From Hyphomicrobiales bacterium (lineage in GTDB: Bacteria > Pseudomonadota > Alphaproteobacteria > Rhizobiales > Rhizobiaceae), in contig UBQW01000005.1 in NCBI GenBank assembly GCA_900467745.1, positions 1 to 64,000 on the forward strand: a DNA stretch of 64,000 nt, read 5' to 3'. The notes beneath the pieces were generated by a model. The model saw only the letters and a list, made by a program, of their open reading frames with translations, was not told where the DNA came from and did not search any database. Position numbers and translations under genes: made by a program. This document shows, piece by piece, positions 23,296 through 31,901 of this stretch; position 1 is the first letter of the stretch, and every line of letters starts with the position of its first letter.

Positions 23296-25476
23296 GTGCG
23301 CCTGCCATCCGCCATCAAGCTTGATGATCAAGACGACCAGGACCTGCCACCTGAGCTGGTCTATGAGGCGATCCGTAACTTCGATCAGCTGTGCGTTGCG
23401 CTGCGCAACGAAGTCCTGAAGATACCGGAATTCATGCCGCCCAAGGTTTGGGTCAACAATAACATCAGGCTCGATCATAAGCTTTCCCAGCGCGAAGGTT
23501 GGCTGGAATACACCGGATATCAGTCGGCACTTTCCGACTACTTCATGGATGAGGCCTGCCGTCAGCTCACGATCCTGAAAGGCACCCGTATTGGTTGGTC
23601 ACTCTTCATCGCGTCCATCGCGATGTACATCGCTGGATATCTGAAGAAGACCGTCACGATCTCGCAGCCGACAGAAGGCGACGCGCAGGCCTTTTACAAG
23701 GAGGTCATCGAGCCGATGATCGCGTGCTGCAAGCCGCGAGATGAGGATGGAAACGAGGAACAGGACCAGAGCAAATGGCTGATCAATCAGCGTATCCCTG
23801 GCTCTTGGAATTTGATCCAGTTCAAAAACGGTGGCTGCATCCGCCTGATCGGTGCGACATCCGACGACAATTTCCGTCGCTTCGACAGCCCATTCAACTT
23901 CATGGACGAGTATTCCGCAGACGCCTACGAGCCGTCCAAGGGCAGCCAGGGCGACAAGAAGTCCCTCTTTGCAGAACGTGGCGGCGCTCACTGGCATACC
24001 CTGATCGGCGTCGGCTCATCGCCGCTGTCGAAGGATAACTGCCGCACCTATGCCGAGTACCTAAAGTCCGACAAGCGGGTGCCGTGGGTTTCATGTCCGC
24101 ATTGCCACCGCGATCAGGTGATGGAATGGGGCGACAAGGACAGCACGTTCGGCTTCAAATGGACCTGTGATGAGATTACCGGCTTCGTGAAAGACGCCTG
24201 GTATCAGTGCGTCGGCGGCTGCAGGATCACCGACCGCGACAAGATCGCGCTCGACCGCAGCCTAGAATATCGGCCAACGGATGTGCCGACAACGCCAGGG
24301 CACTACGGCCTTCACATTCCGCAATGGCTGTCTTTCGCCGGTCAAGCCAACTACAAGAGCATCTGCCAGCGTTGGCTGAACTCGCAGGGCAAGCCAGAGG
24401 AGCTAAAGACCTTCACGAACAACGTGCTGGCTTGGGTCTGGGACGAGTACACGACCTCGGCCATGGATGCGAAGGCCGTCAACTCGATGCTGCAGCCGTT
24501 CCCGGCGGAAGTGCCCGACGATGTCGTGGTCCTCACAGCGGGCGGTGATACCCAGGATAACAAAGAAGGTACGGCCCTTGCCGCCATGGCTTCCCGCGAG
24601 CTTGCAGTCATCGGCTGGAATGCGCTCGGTCAGTTCCGTGTCATCGGACACTGGAAGGTCCTTGGCGAGCCTGGTGACGCTTCTTCAGATGCCGCTCTGC
24701 GTTCCCTCTTGGATCGGCCGTATTACAAACGCGACGGCTCCAAGTGGTTCATTCAGGCATCAGCGCATGACTTCGGTGGCAAGGGTTACGCCGACGAAGT
24801 CCGCATGTTCACGAATTCCTTTGATCGCCATCGAAACGTTTGGGCGATCAAGGGCAACCGTCACCGCATGGACTTTGTGTGGCCGAAGAAGCGATCCAGT
24901 CAAAGCAAGGAGAAGAATGGCAACGTCTACTACACCATCGACTCCCACCTCGCACGAGACGGCATCTTCCGGCTCATGCAGCTCAAGGGCGACAAGGAGC
25001 CCCTGATCCCGTCGACACTTGGCTCGGCATATCTGGACAAGCTGATGTGTCAGGAGCGCTTCCGCAAAGAAGGCAAGTGGCATTGGAGAAACAAGGAAGG
25101 CCGCCGGGCTGAGGAAGAGTGGATGTGCTTGGCCTACGCCTATGCCGCGTTGAAGGGTTTGCAGCTGGCACTGCCGAGGCTGTGGAAGGACTTGAATCTT
25201 GCAGCCAGAGATCGTGACGTACCTGAACTGATCTTTGATCCGCAGACGGGTGAGATCGGATACGACGGTGTCGATAAGTCAGCCATGGCCGCCTTTGTGC
25301 GTCAGACGGTTGAAGGAGACGACATCCGGGGGGTCCAGATATCACAGCCAGGCTCGGCCAAAGAACAAAAGACGAACAATGCAGCGGTCGAGGCAGTGGT
25401 GCCTCTTGTGGCCGTGGGCGAGCAACAGGTGAGGAAGCGCAAGAGGCGTGCTGGCGGGATCGTCGGATACTCTTAG
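23296..25476 (+). CDS. terL: Terminase large subunit, gpA-like
   Basis: The 726-aa protein is the packaging ATPase and nuclease. It starts at GTG 23296. The Walker A-like segment is at about 92-104 (TILKGTRIGWSLF) and Walker B at 201-206 (NFMDEY). CPHC (about 267-270) with later cysteines (YQCVGGC) forms the zinc finger common to GpA-type terminases. C-terminal acidic residues (VVLTAGGDTQDNK) fit the RNase H-like nuclease (GVDVQ-type motif). Lambda-like gpA enzymes cut at cos, so cohesive ends are expected. Confidence 0.92.
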   Translation: MRLPSAIKLDDQDDQDLPPELVYEAIRNFDQLCVALRNEVLKIPEFMPPKVWVNNNIRLDHKLSQREGWLEYTGYQSALSDYFMDEACRQLTILKGTRIGWSLFIASIAMYIAGYLKKTVTISQPTEGDAQAFYKEVIEPMIACCKPRDEDGNEEQDQSKWLINQRIPGSWNLIQFKNGGCIRLIGATSDDNFRRFDSPFNFMDEYSADAYEPSKGSQGDKKSLFAERGGAHWHTLIGVGSSPLSKDNCRTYAEYLKSDKRVPWVSCPHCHRDQVMEWGDKDSTFGFKWTCDEITGFVKDAWYQCVGGCRITDRDKIALDRSLEYRPTDVPTTPGHYGLHIPQWLSFAGQANYKSICQRWLNSQGKPEELKTFTNNVLAWVWDEYTTSAMDAKAVNSMLQPFPAEVPDDVVVLTAGGDTQDNKEGTALAAMASRELAVIGWNALGQFRVIGHWKVLGEPGDASSDAALRSLLDRPYYKRDGSKWFIQASAHDFGGKGYADEVRMFTNSFDRHRNVWAIKGNRHRMDFVWPKKRSSQSKEKNGNVYYTIDSHLARDGIFRLMQLKGDKEPLIPSTLGSAYLDKLMCQERFRKEGKWHWRNKEGRRAEEEWMCLAYAYAALKGLQLALPRLWKDLNLAARDRDVPELIFDPQTGEIGYDGVDKSAMAAFVRQTVEGDDIRGVQISQPGSAKEQKTNNAAVEAVVPLVAVGEQQVRKRKRRAGGIVGYS

Positions 25477-25491
25477 CGCAAGGAGGTGTGA

Positions 25492-25734
25492 ATGATGTTT
25501 TCCCTTTGGGCTCCGGAGAAACTCCGCGAGGCAATTGTAAATCTGGAAGAAAATTTATCGCTCGGCGTGAATTCCGTATCCAATCCTGCCCAGGGCAGCA
25601 TTTCGTATTCATCGAGACTCGAAGGCAAAAAAATCCTTTCCGACATGTGGGCCGCGTACCGGGCGATGACAGGCACTCCATTGAAGGCGAACAAGATAAA
25701 GATTTTCGCACTTCGGAGAGATACCAATGTCTAA
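25492..25734 (+). CDS. gpW-like head-tail joining protein
   Basis: An 80-aa protein between terL and portal, the position of lambda gpW. AGGAGG precedes ATG 25492 (or 25495). The segment NPAQGSISYSSRLEGKKILSDMWAAYRAMTG resembles the beta hairpin and second helix of gpW proteins (ending in a short basic helix). gpW plugs the portal after packaging so that the tail can dock. The end overlaps the portal start by 8 bp. Confidence 0.65.
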   Translation: MMFSLWAPEKLREAIVNLEENLSLGVNSVSNPAQGSISYSSRLEGKKILSDMWAAYRAMTGTPLKANKIKIFALRRDTNV

Positions 25735-27337
25735 GCGCACCACTCTCTCCCTAAAATCCTCCACAGCGGTTCCGCCTCCAGCTCCGCCATCGCAACCTGA
25801 GAAGATACGGCACCGCACGATGAAGCGTGGTGGCATCAGAGGTTTCGTCAACTCCGTGTGGGGCGCGTTCACTGGTGGCAAGACCTTCTATCAGTCGGCT
25901 ACATCGTCGCCGAAGTTCAAGACCCCAACCGATCCTGGCCCTAACGGAGCAAACGACGAACATCCGACGCTTCGTGCCAGGTCTCGATATGCAAAGGCAA
26001 ACTTTGGTTGGTATCGTCAGGCTATGCGCCAGCTCGCCAACAACGTGGTTGGCTACGGCATATCCCCGATTATCAAATACCCAGACCTGAAGAAGCTTTA
26101 TAAGCTTTGGGCTACCGAGGCTGATGCCCGTGGCAAGCACGACATCAACGGCCTTCAGTGGCATATCATGGAAACAGTCGCGACGGATGGAGAGGTTCTC
26201 GTCCGTTTCCGTGACCGCCTCGACGGCGACATGTTCTCAGGCGTCCCTCTCCAGCTTCAGCTAATGACGGCTGATCAGCTCCCTATTGGTGAGACGAAAC
26301 AGCTTTCGTCCGGTAACTGGGTTGTAGACGGCGTCGAGCGAAATGGCATCGACCGCGTGGTAAATTACTGGCTCCTGCCAAGAAACCCACTCGACTGGAA
26401 AGGCAGTTTCCAATCCACGCCACAGCCTGTCAGGGCTGCCGATATCTGTCATATATTCTGGCCGGAAACGATCCAGTCCGAGCGTGGTGCACCGTGGGGT
26501 GCCGCAATCCTGAACGCCATGGAAATGCTGCGTGACTATCAGCAGTCGGAAGTTGAGAAGAAGGCGCTGCAGTCGAAGTTCACTGTCGTCTATTCGAAGC
26601 CCGAGACTGCTGACCTTGATGGAAAGGGATACGCAGGTGACGACGAGGACGACGTTCAGCCGAACCTATCAGCCATTCCGGCCGGGGCTGCTATTGAGGT
26701 TGCCGAGGGTTACAAAGCGGATTTGGTCGACATGCCGACGACCGATAGCAACTATGAGATGTTCAACCGCTTCAGCCTGTCTGAGATCGCCGTGGCAATC
26801 GGCCTTTGTGTAGAGCAGATCACGCTGGATTTCTCCAAGGTCAATGACCGCGTTTACCGAGCCATGATGCTGGAAGTTGCCCGCTTCATTCAGTCGATCC
26901 AGTTCCACATGATGGTTGCGCAGTTCCTGCAGCCGACGTGGAAGCGGTTCGTCGCTGAGGCGATCAGAGCAAAGAAGTGGATTCCGCCCGAGGGCGCACG
27001 CCCGGAGGATTACATGATCGTTGAATGGATGCCGCCAGCGAAAGGCCACATTCACCCGATCCAGGAAGTCCAGGCATTCATGATGGCGGTCCAGGCAGGC
27101 TTCACGTCTCGATCCAAGGTGGCTGCTGAATTCGGCTTCGATATCGAGGAGATCGACCTGGAGAATGCTAGCGACAGCCAGCGGGCCCAGATCGAGGGTA
27201 TCGCCTACACGGTCTATGACGGCTGGAAGGACCAGCCGGTTACTGCGGAGATGCTGGAAATCCGCAAGCAGCAACAGGCTGCTGTCATCGACGCCATTCA
27301 GAAAATGGCTGAGCAGGACATGGATATCGCCGCTTAA
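25727..27337 (+). CDS. Portal protein, lambda family
   Basis: The 536-aa protein forms the dodecameric ring through which DNA enters. Family hallmarks are visible: ARSRYAKANFGWYRQAMRQLANNVVGYGI near residue 85, DGEVLVRFR, LQLMTADQLP, GVERNGIDRVVNYWL, ADICHIFWPETIQSERGAPW and VCVEQITLDFSKVNDRVYRAMMLE-like helices toward the C terminus. Length is normal for the gpB/lambda portal group. The N-terminal 80 residues are low-complexity, as often seen. No internal protease is fused. Confidence 0.92.
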   Translation: MSKRTTLSLKSSTAVPPPAPPSQPEKIRHRTMKRGGIRGFVNSVWGAFTGGKTFYQSATSSPKFKTPTDPGPNGANDEHPTLRARSRYAKANFGWYRQAMRQLANNVVGYGISPIIKYPDLKKLYKLWATEADARGKHDINGLQWHIMETVATDGEVLVRFRDRLDGDMFSGVPLQLQLMTADQLPIGETKQLSSGNWVVDGVERNGIDRVVNYWLLPRNPLDWKGSFQSTPQPVRAADICHIFWPETIQSERGAPWGAAILNAMEMLRDYQQSEVEKKALQSKFTVVYSKPETADLDGKGYAGDDEDDVQPNLSAIPAGAAIEVAEGYKADLVDMPTTDSNYEMFNRFSLSEIAVAIGLCVEQITLDFSKVNDRVYRAMMLEVARFIQSIQFHMMVAQFLQPTWKRFVAEAIRAKKWIPPEGARPEDYMIVEWMPPAKGHIHPIQEVQAFMMAVQAGFTSRSKVAAEFGFDIEEIDLENASDSQRAQIEGIAYTVYDGWKDQPVTAEMLEIRKQQQAAVIDAIQKMAEQDMDIAA

Positions 27338-27370
27338 TTTTGGCCGATATCTTTTTTCGGCCGCGCCATC

Positions 27371-27381
27371 GAATCTTGCAC
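27371..27381 (+). promoter_or_regulatory. Recurring GAATCTTGCAC motif (upstream of protease)
   Basis: An exact copy 44 bp before ATG 27425. The wider context GCCATCGAATCTTGCACG is shared, 18 bp, with the copy at 31839. See the copies at 22646 and 39129. Confidence 0.4.
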
Positions 27382-27424
27382 GGCACTATGGCGGAGTGAT
27401 CTCAGAAATATTTTTGAGATCACC

Positions 27425-28492
27425 ATGGCATCGAAAAGCCTAAAGCTCCGGTCGACGAACGATATGCAGCGGCGTGCATTTGCTGGCGCTCCTGCATCCG
27501 TGGACCTTGATGCTGGCACGTTCGAAATCGTCGTTACAACCGAACATCCGGTTATGACGTGGGTGCCTGATCCCAATGCCATTCCTGACGCAGACGGCTG
27601 GATCAGATGCATCGACGCCCTTGAGGTTCTACCTGCTGACGCGATGGATTACAGCCGCGTCGAGCGCATGCCGCTCCTTGACAGCCATGATGCTCATTCC
27701 AGTATCGACAAGATACTCGGCCGCGTCGAGAACGTTCGGCCTGACGGTGCAGCAATCGTTGCCACCGCTCGTCTTACGTCCGCACGGAAGGCACTCCTGC
27801 CAGATATCGCTGCCGGTTTCTACGGTCAGGTGAGCGCAGGCTACACGGTCGGCGAATACGAATACATCCAAGAGCCCGGCCAGCCTCTCCTCGCTATAGC
27901 GAAGTCCTGGACGCTGCACGAGGCAAGCTTGGTTGCCGTTGGTGCCGATCCGAATGCGTCGGTCCGCTCAAAATTCAAAGTCGATCAGTCAGGCAAGAGG
28001 TCGGCCGATCAATCACAATCCAAGGAGACCAGAATGGAACTTGAAGAACTCGTGAAGGCTGCTGAAGACGCCATCACCGCTGCCGACACTGCAATCGCAG
28101 CCGTCGTGACTGCCGCTGACGAAGGCGCATCGGACGAGGTCGTCGAACGCGCCAAGGCAATTCGTGCACGTGCCGAGGAAGTCGTCGCTGATCCTGAAAA
28201 GGAAAAGGAGCCGGAAGCCGGTGCCAAGGCCGACGAGCCGTCTGAAGAGGACAAGAAAGAAGCTGCCGAGATGGAGCGCATGCGGGGCATCGCCCAGGGC
28301 ATGGGCTTCACTGAAACCTTCGAGAGGCTGCGCGCTATCGGTTCCAAATCCGACAAGGTCCGTGCCGCCATCGAAGCTGAAATCATCCGCAACGGTGTCG
28401 TCGGTGCCCGGTCGCAGGCCCAGGCTCAGACTGACGACGCACAGCCCCGCAAGAGATCAGACGCGGCACCTGTCGCGATCAGAATGTACTAA
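27425..28492 (+). CDS. Prohead protease (S78-like) with C-terminal scaffold domain
   Basis: The 355-aa protein shows HK97-type protease features: FEIVVTTEHPVMTW, the catalytic histidine in PLLDSHDAHSSIDKILGRV (about 80-98), a serine in FYGQVSAGYTVGEYEY and the WTLHEASLVAVGADPNASV end of the domain (about 160-180). From about 200 a helical, highly charged region (KAAEDAITAADTAIAAVV...PEKEKEPEAGAKADEPSEED) has scaffold composition. An internal ribosome site yields the scaffold alone, as in lambda C/Nu3. It processes scaffold and capsid during head assembly. Confidence 0.85.
   Translation: MASKSLKLRSTNDMQRRAFAGAPASVDLDAGTFEIVVTTEHPVMTWVPDPNAIPDADGWIRCIDALEVLPADAMDYSRVERMPLLDSHDAHSSIDKILGRVENVRPDGAAIVATARLTSARKALLPDIAAGFYGQVSAGYTVGEYEYIQEPGQPLLAIAKSWTLHEASLVAVGADPNASVRSKFKVDQSGKRSADQSQSKETRMELEELVKAAEDAITAADTAIAAVVTAADEGASDEVVERAKAIRARAEEVVADPEKEKEPEAGAKADEPSEEDKKEAAEMERMRGIAQGMGFTETFERLRAIGSKSDKVRAAIEAEIIRNGVVGARSQAQAQTDDAQPRKRSDAAPVAIRMY
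28034..28492 (+). CDS. Nested in-frame scaffold protein
   Basis: ATG 28034, codon 204 of the protease gene, is preceded by AAGGAG with a 6-nt gap, the best ribosome site in the region. The 152-aa product (MELEELVKAAEDAITAADTA...) is helical and charged as scaffolds are. This copies the lambda C/Nu3 arrangement, where an internal start makes free scaffold in excess over the protease fusion. Confidence 0.6.
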   Translation: MELEELVKAAEDAITAADTAIAAVVTAADEGASDEVVERAKAIRARAEEVVADPEKEKEPEAGAKADEPSEEDKKEAAEMERMRGIAQGMGFTETFERLRAIGSKSDKVRAAIEAEIIRNGVVGARSQAQAQTDDAQPRKRSDAAPVAIRMY

Positions 28493-28534
28493 CGCAGTTT
28501 CCTGATTGCCAGGAACGAAATTGGAGAACTAACA

Positions 28535-28906
28535 ATGGTTTACACCGCACCTAAGCTGGCCGGAAACTTCTTCCTCGTAGAAGTAAATGAGCTTTTGAGC
28601 CGCGATGAATACACGCTGAAGCAGAATGCATCCGAATACAAGGTTGGCACTCTCGTGATCAGCGAATACGCCACCGGCGCGAAGACCGGCAAATACGTTC
28701 GAGCAACGCAAACGCTTGTCGATGCAGAGGACGATGCTGATTACGCAGTGGTCTTCGAGGATGTCGACGCTTCTGCAGGTGACGCCAAGGGTGCGGTCTT
28801 CCAACAGCTCGGTGTGATCAAGGGAGCCAACTTGGTTCTCGACGCTTCGATCACTGTAGCGGAGGCCAAGGTGCTTCTGGCCAAGCAGTACATCAAGGTC
28901 ATCTAA
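28535..28906 (+). CDS. Head decoration protein, gpD-like
   Basis: The 123-aa protein sits between scaffold and capsid genes like lambda gpD. Features of the family are the beta segments GNFFLVEVNELLSRDEYTLK, KVGTLVIS, YAVVFEDVDASAGDAKGAVF (a D-A-G loop) and the final KQYIKVI. gpD trimers stabilise the expanded head. The start ATG follows GGAGAACTAACA. Confidence 0.8.
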   Translation: MVYTAPKLAGNFFLVEVNELLSRDEYTLKQNASEYKVGTLVISEYATGAKTGKYVRATQTLVDAEDDADYAVVFEDVDASAGDAKGAVFQQLGVIKGANLVLDASITVAEAKVLLAKQYIKVI

Positions 28907-28971
28907 CCGCCAACAGGCACTAGTCCGCGCGTTCGGAAATAGAACAAAACGGGAACAAATAGGAGAATGAA

Positions 28972-30000
28972 ATGAGAGTTTTGAACATCAAGAACCCGTA
29001 TGATCGCGAGGAGCTGACAACCGCAGTCAACCACGCTGAATACGTGCCGCACGAGCTGGAGGTATGGCTTCCTTGGAATGTTGAGGGCGTCACCACTCGC
29101 TCGGTCTTCGTGGAGGTCTCTCGCGATGGCGCGATCAACGTCCTCGACGAAGCCAACCCGATGTCCGGCAAGAAGAACACGCTGGAAGAGGACGACCGCG
29201 AAGGCTTCAGCCTCAAGATTCCGTACTACCCGCAGTACGAGGCACTGATCGCTGAGGCAACACAGGGCGTTCGAGCCTTTGGTTCGGCGAGCGACGCTAT
29301 GTCCTATCTGATCGCTCTCACGAAAAAAATCGACCAGATGAAGAAGGCTAACGCTCTCACTCGCGAGTTCGTACGCGCTGGTGGCTTGCAGAGCATCATC
29401 TACAAGCGCAACGGGACCGTATCGCAGAACATCCACACACTTGCTGGCACCACAGCGACCACTCACGCCTTTGACCTTTCCGACGCAACGACCGACGTCA
29501 TTGCTGAACTTCAGGAAGCCGTCGAAAAGGCTGAAGACAAGCTCGGTGCCTACCAGGGCCTCGCGACCAGCTACAAGCTGATTGCAGGGAAGAACATCTT
29601 CAAGAAGTTGAGCCGCCACCCGAGCGTGCAGAAGGCGTTCGAACTTTGGTCCGCGACCGGTGCGGTCGGCAACCTGGGCTCTGCAGCTCGTGATGATCTT
29701 CGCAAGGGTTTCCCGATCACCACCGGTGTAGACCTGGTCAGCTACTCGAAGGGTAAGATCAGGGACAACTACTTCCTCCATCCCGACAAGGCTCTGCTCT
29801 GCCCCGTGATTGAAGGGCTCTACCAGACCCGTTACGCGCCAGGCACCGGCAAGGACGTCGTCAATACGATTGGCATCCCTGAGTATGCTCAGATCGAGCC
29901 ACTCGACTTCAACAAGGGTGACCAGGTCGAAATGGAAATGTCTGTCGTTTCTTACGTCGAGCGCCCAGAAGCCATCGTCGAAATCACGTCTGACGAGTAA
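28972..30000 (+). CDS. Major capsid protein, gpE-like
   Basis: The 342-aa shell protein. Recognisable gpE features are PYYPQYEALIAEATQGVRAF, LTKKIDQMKKANALTREFVRAGGLQ, the tract DATTDVIAELQEAVE, KAFELWSATGAVGNLGSAARDD, and the C-terminal YFLHPDKALLCP...TIGIPEYAQIEPLDF. Length equals lambda gpE (341 aa). The start ATG 28972 has AGGAGA upstream. A strong hairpin terminator follows at 30017, which may set capsid mRNA levels relative to downstream genes. Confidence 0.9.
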   Translation: MRVLNIKNPYDREELTTAVNHAEYVPHELEVWLPWNVEGVTTRSVFVEVSRDGAINVLDEANPMSGKKNTLEEDDREGFSLKIPYYPQYEALIAEATQGVRAFGSASDAMSYLIALTKKIDQMKKANALTREFVRAGGLQSIIYKRNGTVSQNIHTLAGTTATTHAFDLSDATTDVIAELQEAVEKAEDKLGAYQGLATSYKLIAGKNIFKKLSRHPSVQKAFELWSATGAVGNLGSAARDDLRKGFPITTGVDLVSYSKGKIRDNYFLHPDKALLCPVIEGLYQTRYAPGTGKDVVNTIGIPEYAQIEPLDFNKGDQVEMEMSVVSYVERPEAIVEITSDE

Positions 30001-30016
30001 TCGCCAGACTGACCAG

Positions 30017-30057
30017 CCAGCCGATGTTCTCCCTCATCGGCTGGCACCTCTCTTTTT
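30017..30057 (+). terminator. Hairpin terminator after the capsid gene
   Basis: CCAGCCGATG (30017-30026) and CATCGGCTGG (30035-30044) form a perfect 10-bp stem with an 8-nt loop, followed by a pyrimidine tract with five T residues. It sits in the 73-bp gap between capsid and the next gene, and partial termination could favour capsid over later products. Confidence 0.75.
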
Positions 30058-30073
30058 CCACAGGTGATTCATC

Positions 30074-30460
30074 ATGTCCGACAAAGACACAGGCTTCGTA
30101 AATCTCGCAACTTCGGGCTCTCCGAACTTCGACGCCGTGCAGTCGGCTCCGTTCGACAGCAAGCGTTTGTTCGTGATCGAGCTGACCGCAGGCGATGATC
30201 CGAAGCCGCACATCATGAGCAATCGCACTGAATGGATCGGCGTGACAGTCATGTTCACTACTGGCGACGGCACCCAGTTCGTCACCATGTTGCGTGGTGA
30301 CGAAGGAACGGCGAAACGTCTGCAAGAGCGCGACTATGGGTTCTCGATGGTCAAGACATTTGAGCTGGTCGGAGACGAAATCGTTGCCTCGAACCCTCGC
30401 AATCTGACGTTCACGGCTCCGGCTACCGGTTCCGCCTACATTGAAATCCAGGAGGCCTGA
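30074..30460 (+). CDS. Virion-associated hypothetical protein
   Basis: A 128-aa beta-rich protein (LFVIELTAGDDPKPHIM; WIGVTVMFTTGDGTQFVTMLRG; LTFTAPATGSAYIEIQEA). Position right after the capsid and before a glycine-rich protein suggests a head fibre, decoration or adsorption protein, but no family is recognised. It ends 2 bp before the GTG start of the next gene. Confidence 0.55.
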   Translation: MSDKDTGFVNLATSGSPNFDAVQSAPFDSKRLFVIELTAGDDPKPHIMSNRTEWIGVTVMFTTGDGTQFVTMLRGDEGTAKRLQERDYGFSMVKTFELVGDEIVASNPRNLTFTAPATGSAYIEIQEA

Positions 30461-30462
30461 TC

Positions 30463-31299
30463 GTGGTTGGCCTTCCTTACCCATCACCCCGCAGATCGGC
30501 CGGTGGCAGCTCCGCTGGTCCTAAGTTCGTCCGCCCAGTTCCTCGTCGTCTGAAAATCGATCTGGAGAATAACAGGGATTATCTCGTAATCACCTCGTCG
30601 ACTTCTATCAGCAAGGCTGATCTCATTGCACAAGCGCATGCCGTGGAACCTAGTCTTCCGGGGTCTGCCCTGGCTTGGGAAAGATTTCTAATCGGTTCCG
30701 GCGGTGCTGGATATTCCGGCGCAGGCTTCGGTGGCCTGCCAGGCTCAACGGCGCGCGACGTCATCCCTTTCGACGCTATCCCGGATGACGCGGTTTTTGA
30801 AATCGAGATCGGCGCTCCAGGTATCGGTCAGGCGAATGGCCAAGGCACGATGTCTGGCAGCTCGGCGATTTATCCGCTCAATGTTGCACCCTTGCAGGTT
30901 GTCGGAGGCCTTCCGGGCGAAGCGGCTCAGGCCGACCAGCGCGCCCTCCACGTATGGGCGTCTCAGAATGGAATCGAAATCTCCGACCTCGGTCAGAACC
31001 TCTGGCCCGGGTCGATCTTTCCATCGGGGCCTAGCTCTTCATCCGGCCCTGGAGCAGGTGCACCTAACGTCCTGGCGGACACCAATATCCCATACGTATC
31101 TGGCGGCTATGGCTCTCGCAGCTTCGACCGCATGTACCGGTGTGGGGACGGTGGTGGCGCAAGCCCTACGGGAATTGGCGAGGATGCTCCAGGTGTCGGC
31201 GGAGGCGGCGGCGCTGGCGATCCAGCATATCCCGGCGGGTCTGGCCACGTTGGCGAGTTGCGTTACGCAATCATCGTGATGGAGACCATAAATGGATAA
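30463..31299 (+). CDS. Glycine-rich adhesin/fibre-like protein
   Basis: The 278-aa protein starts at GTG 30463 with AGGAGG 7 bp upstream. It has a tail-fibre-like composition: FLIGSGGAGYSGAGFGGLPG, GPSSSSGPGAGAPN, GVGGGGGAGDPAYPGGSGHVG and a final strand LRYAIIVME, the usual ending of phage glycine-rich domains (polyglycine II type, as in gp38-like adhesins). It may bind the host surface. Its location between capsid and connector genes is unusual for a receptor-binding protein, so a capsid spike is also possible. Confidence 0.55.
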   Translation: MVGLPYPSPRRSAGGSSAGPKFVRPVPRRLKIDLENNRDYLVITSSTSISKADLIAQAHAVEPSLPGSALAWERFLIGSGGAGYSGAGFGGLPGSTARDVIPFDAIPDDAVFEIEIGAPGIGQANGQGTMSGSSAIYPLNVAPLQVVGGLPGEAAQADQRALHVWASQNGIEISDLGQNLWPGSIFPSGPSSSSGPGAGAPNVLADTNIPYVSGGYGSRSFDRMYRCGDGGGASPTGIGEDAPGVGGGGGAGDPAYPGGSGHVGELRYAIIVMETING

Positions 31300-31534
31300 C
31301 AGATATTTCAAGATCGACACGGCCACGCACTACGTCGTCAACATCACCATCGGACCGACCCGGTCTGAAGGCTTTGAGGCGGTGCCGCAAACGGCTGAAC
31401 TGGTGCATGTTGCTCCTGGCTGGTCCTATGTTGATGGCCAGTTTTCGGACACCAGAGCGGCCTATCGTGCTCACCTCGCAGCCATAAGAGACTTTGGAAC
31501 TCAAGGTTTCTTAGCTTCACTTCCGGAGGCCTAA
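31292..31534 (+). CDS. Small protein after the glycine-rich fibre
   Basis: The 80-aa protein MDNRYFKIDTATHYVVNITIGPT...GWSYVDGQFSDTRAAYRAHLAAIRDF resembles small tail-fibre-assembly or fibre-associated proteins (pattern GWxYxDGxFxxP). It overlaps the glycine-rich gene by 8 bp, so a chaperone role for that fibre is plausible. Evidence is pattern only. Confidence 0.5.
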   Translation: MDNRYFKIDTATHYVVNITIGPTRSEGFEAVPQTAELVHVAPGWSYVDGQFSDTRAAYRAHLAAIRDFGTQGFLASLPEA

Positions 31535-31538
31535 GTCC

Positions 31539-31901
31539 ATGGTTTCCAGGCTTTTCGCGCACGCATCAAAGGCAATTCATCGGACTTTTCGCGAGACCGG
31601 TGGAGCCCTGTGGCTGCGTGAAGGGCAGACGGAGCCCAATCAGATCGAATGCACATTCGTCGAAAAGCCTCGTGTCGTGGATGTAGATGGCTTCATCACC
31701 AACTCCGCCGACCCTCAGGCAACTTTCCTTCTTTCCGATATCGCCGCTATCGATGCTGGTCGAGCCAGCCAGGCGGACACCGTCTTCCTGAACGACGGCC
31801 GTGACAAGGTCATCATCAACGGCGTGGCCTACGCCATCGAATCTTGCACGCACGATGGCTACGGTTGGGTCACGACAACCCTTCGAAGGACGACACCTTG
31901 A
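31539..31901 (+). CDS. Head-tail joining protein, FII-like
   Basis: A 120-aa protein with CGGAGG upstream of ATG 31539. Its beta-rich content (IECTFVEKPRVVDVDGFITNSADPQATFLLSDIAAIDAGRASQADTVFLNDGRDKVIINGVAYAIESC, cited here only for its start, middle and end) follows the gpFII or head-tail adaptor pattern: a beta core then 'aG...aDtV.l.dG' and a final Y-x-I-x-S strand. It forms the ring between portal and tail. Its last codons overlap the TTG of the next gene. Confidence 0.55.
   Translation: MVSRLFAHASKAIHRTFRETGGALWLREGQTEPNQIECTFVEKPRVVDVDGFITNSADPQATFLLSDIAAIDAGRASQADTVFLNDGRDKVIINGVAYAIESCTHDGYGWVTTTLRRTTP
31839..31849 (+). promoter_or_regulatory. Recurring GAATCTTGCAC motif (inside connector gene end)
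   Basis: An exact copy within the last codons of the connector gene, 49 bp before the tail-terminator start. Surrounding GCCATC...G also matches the 27371 copy, which is hard to explain by coding constraint alone. Confidence 0.35.
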
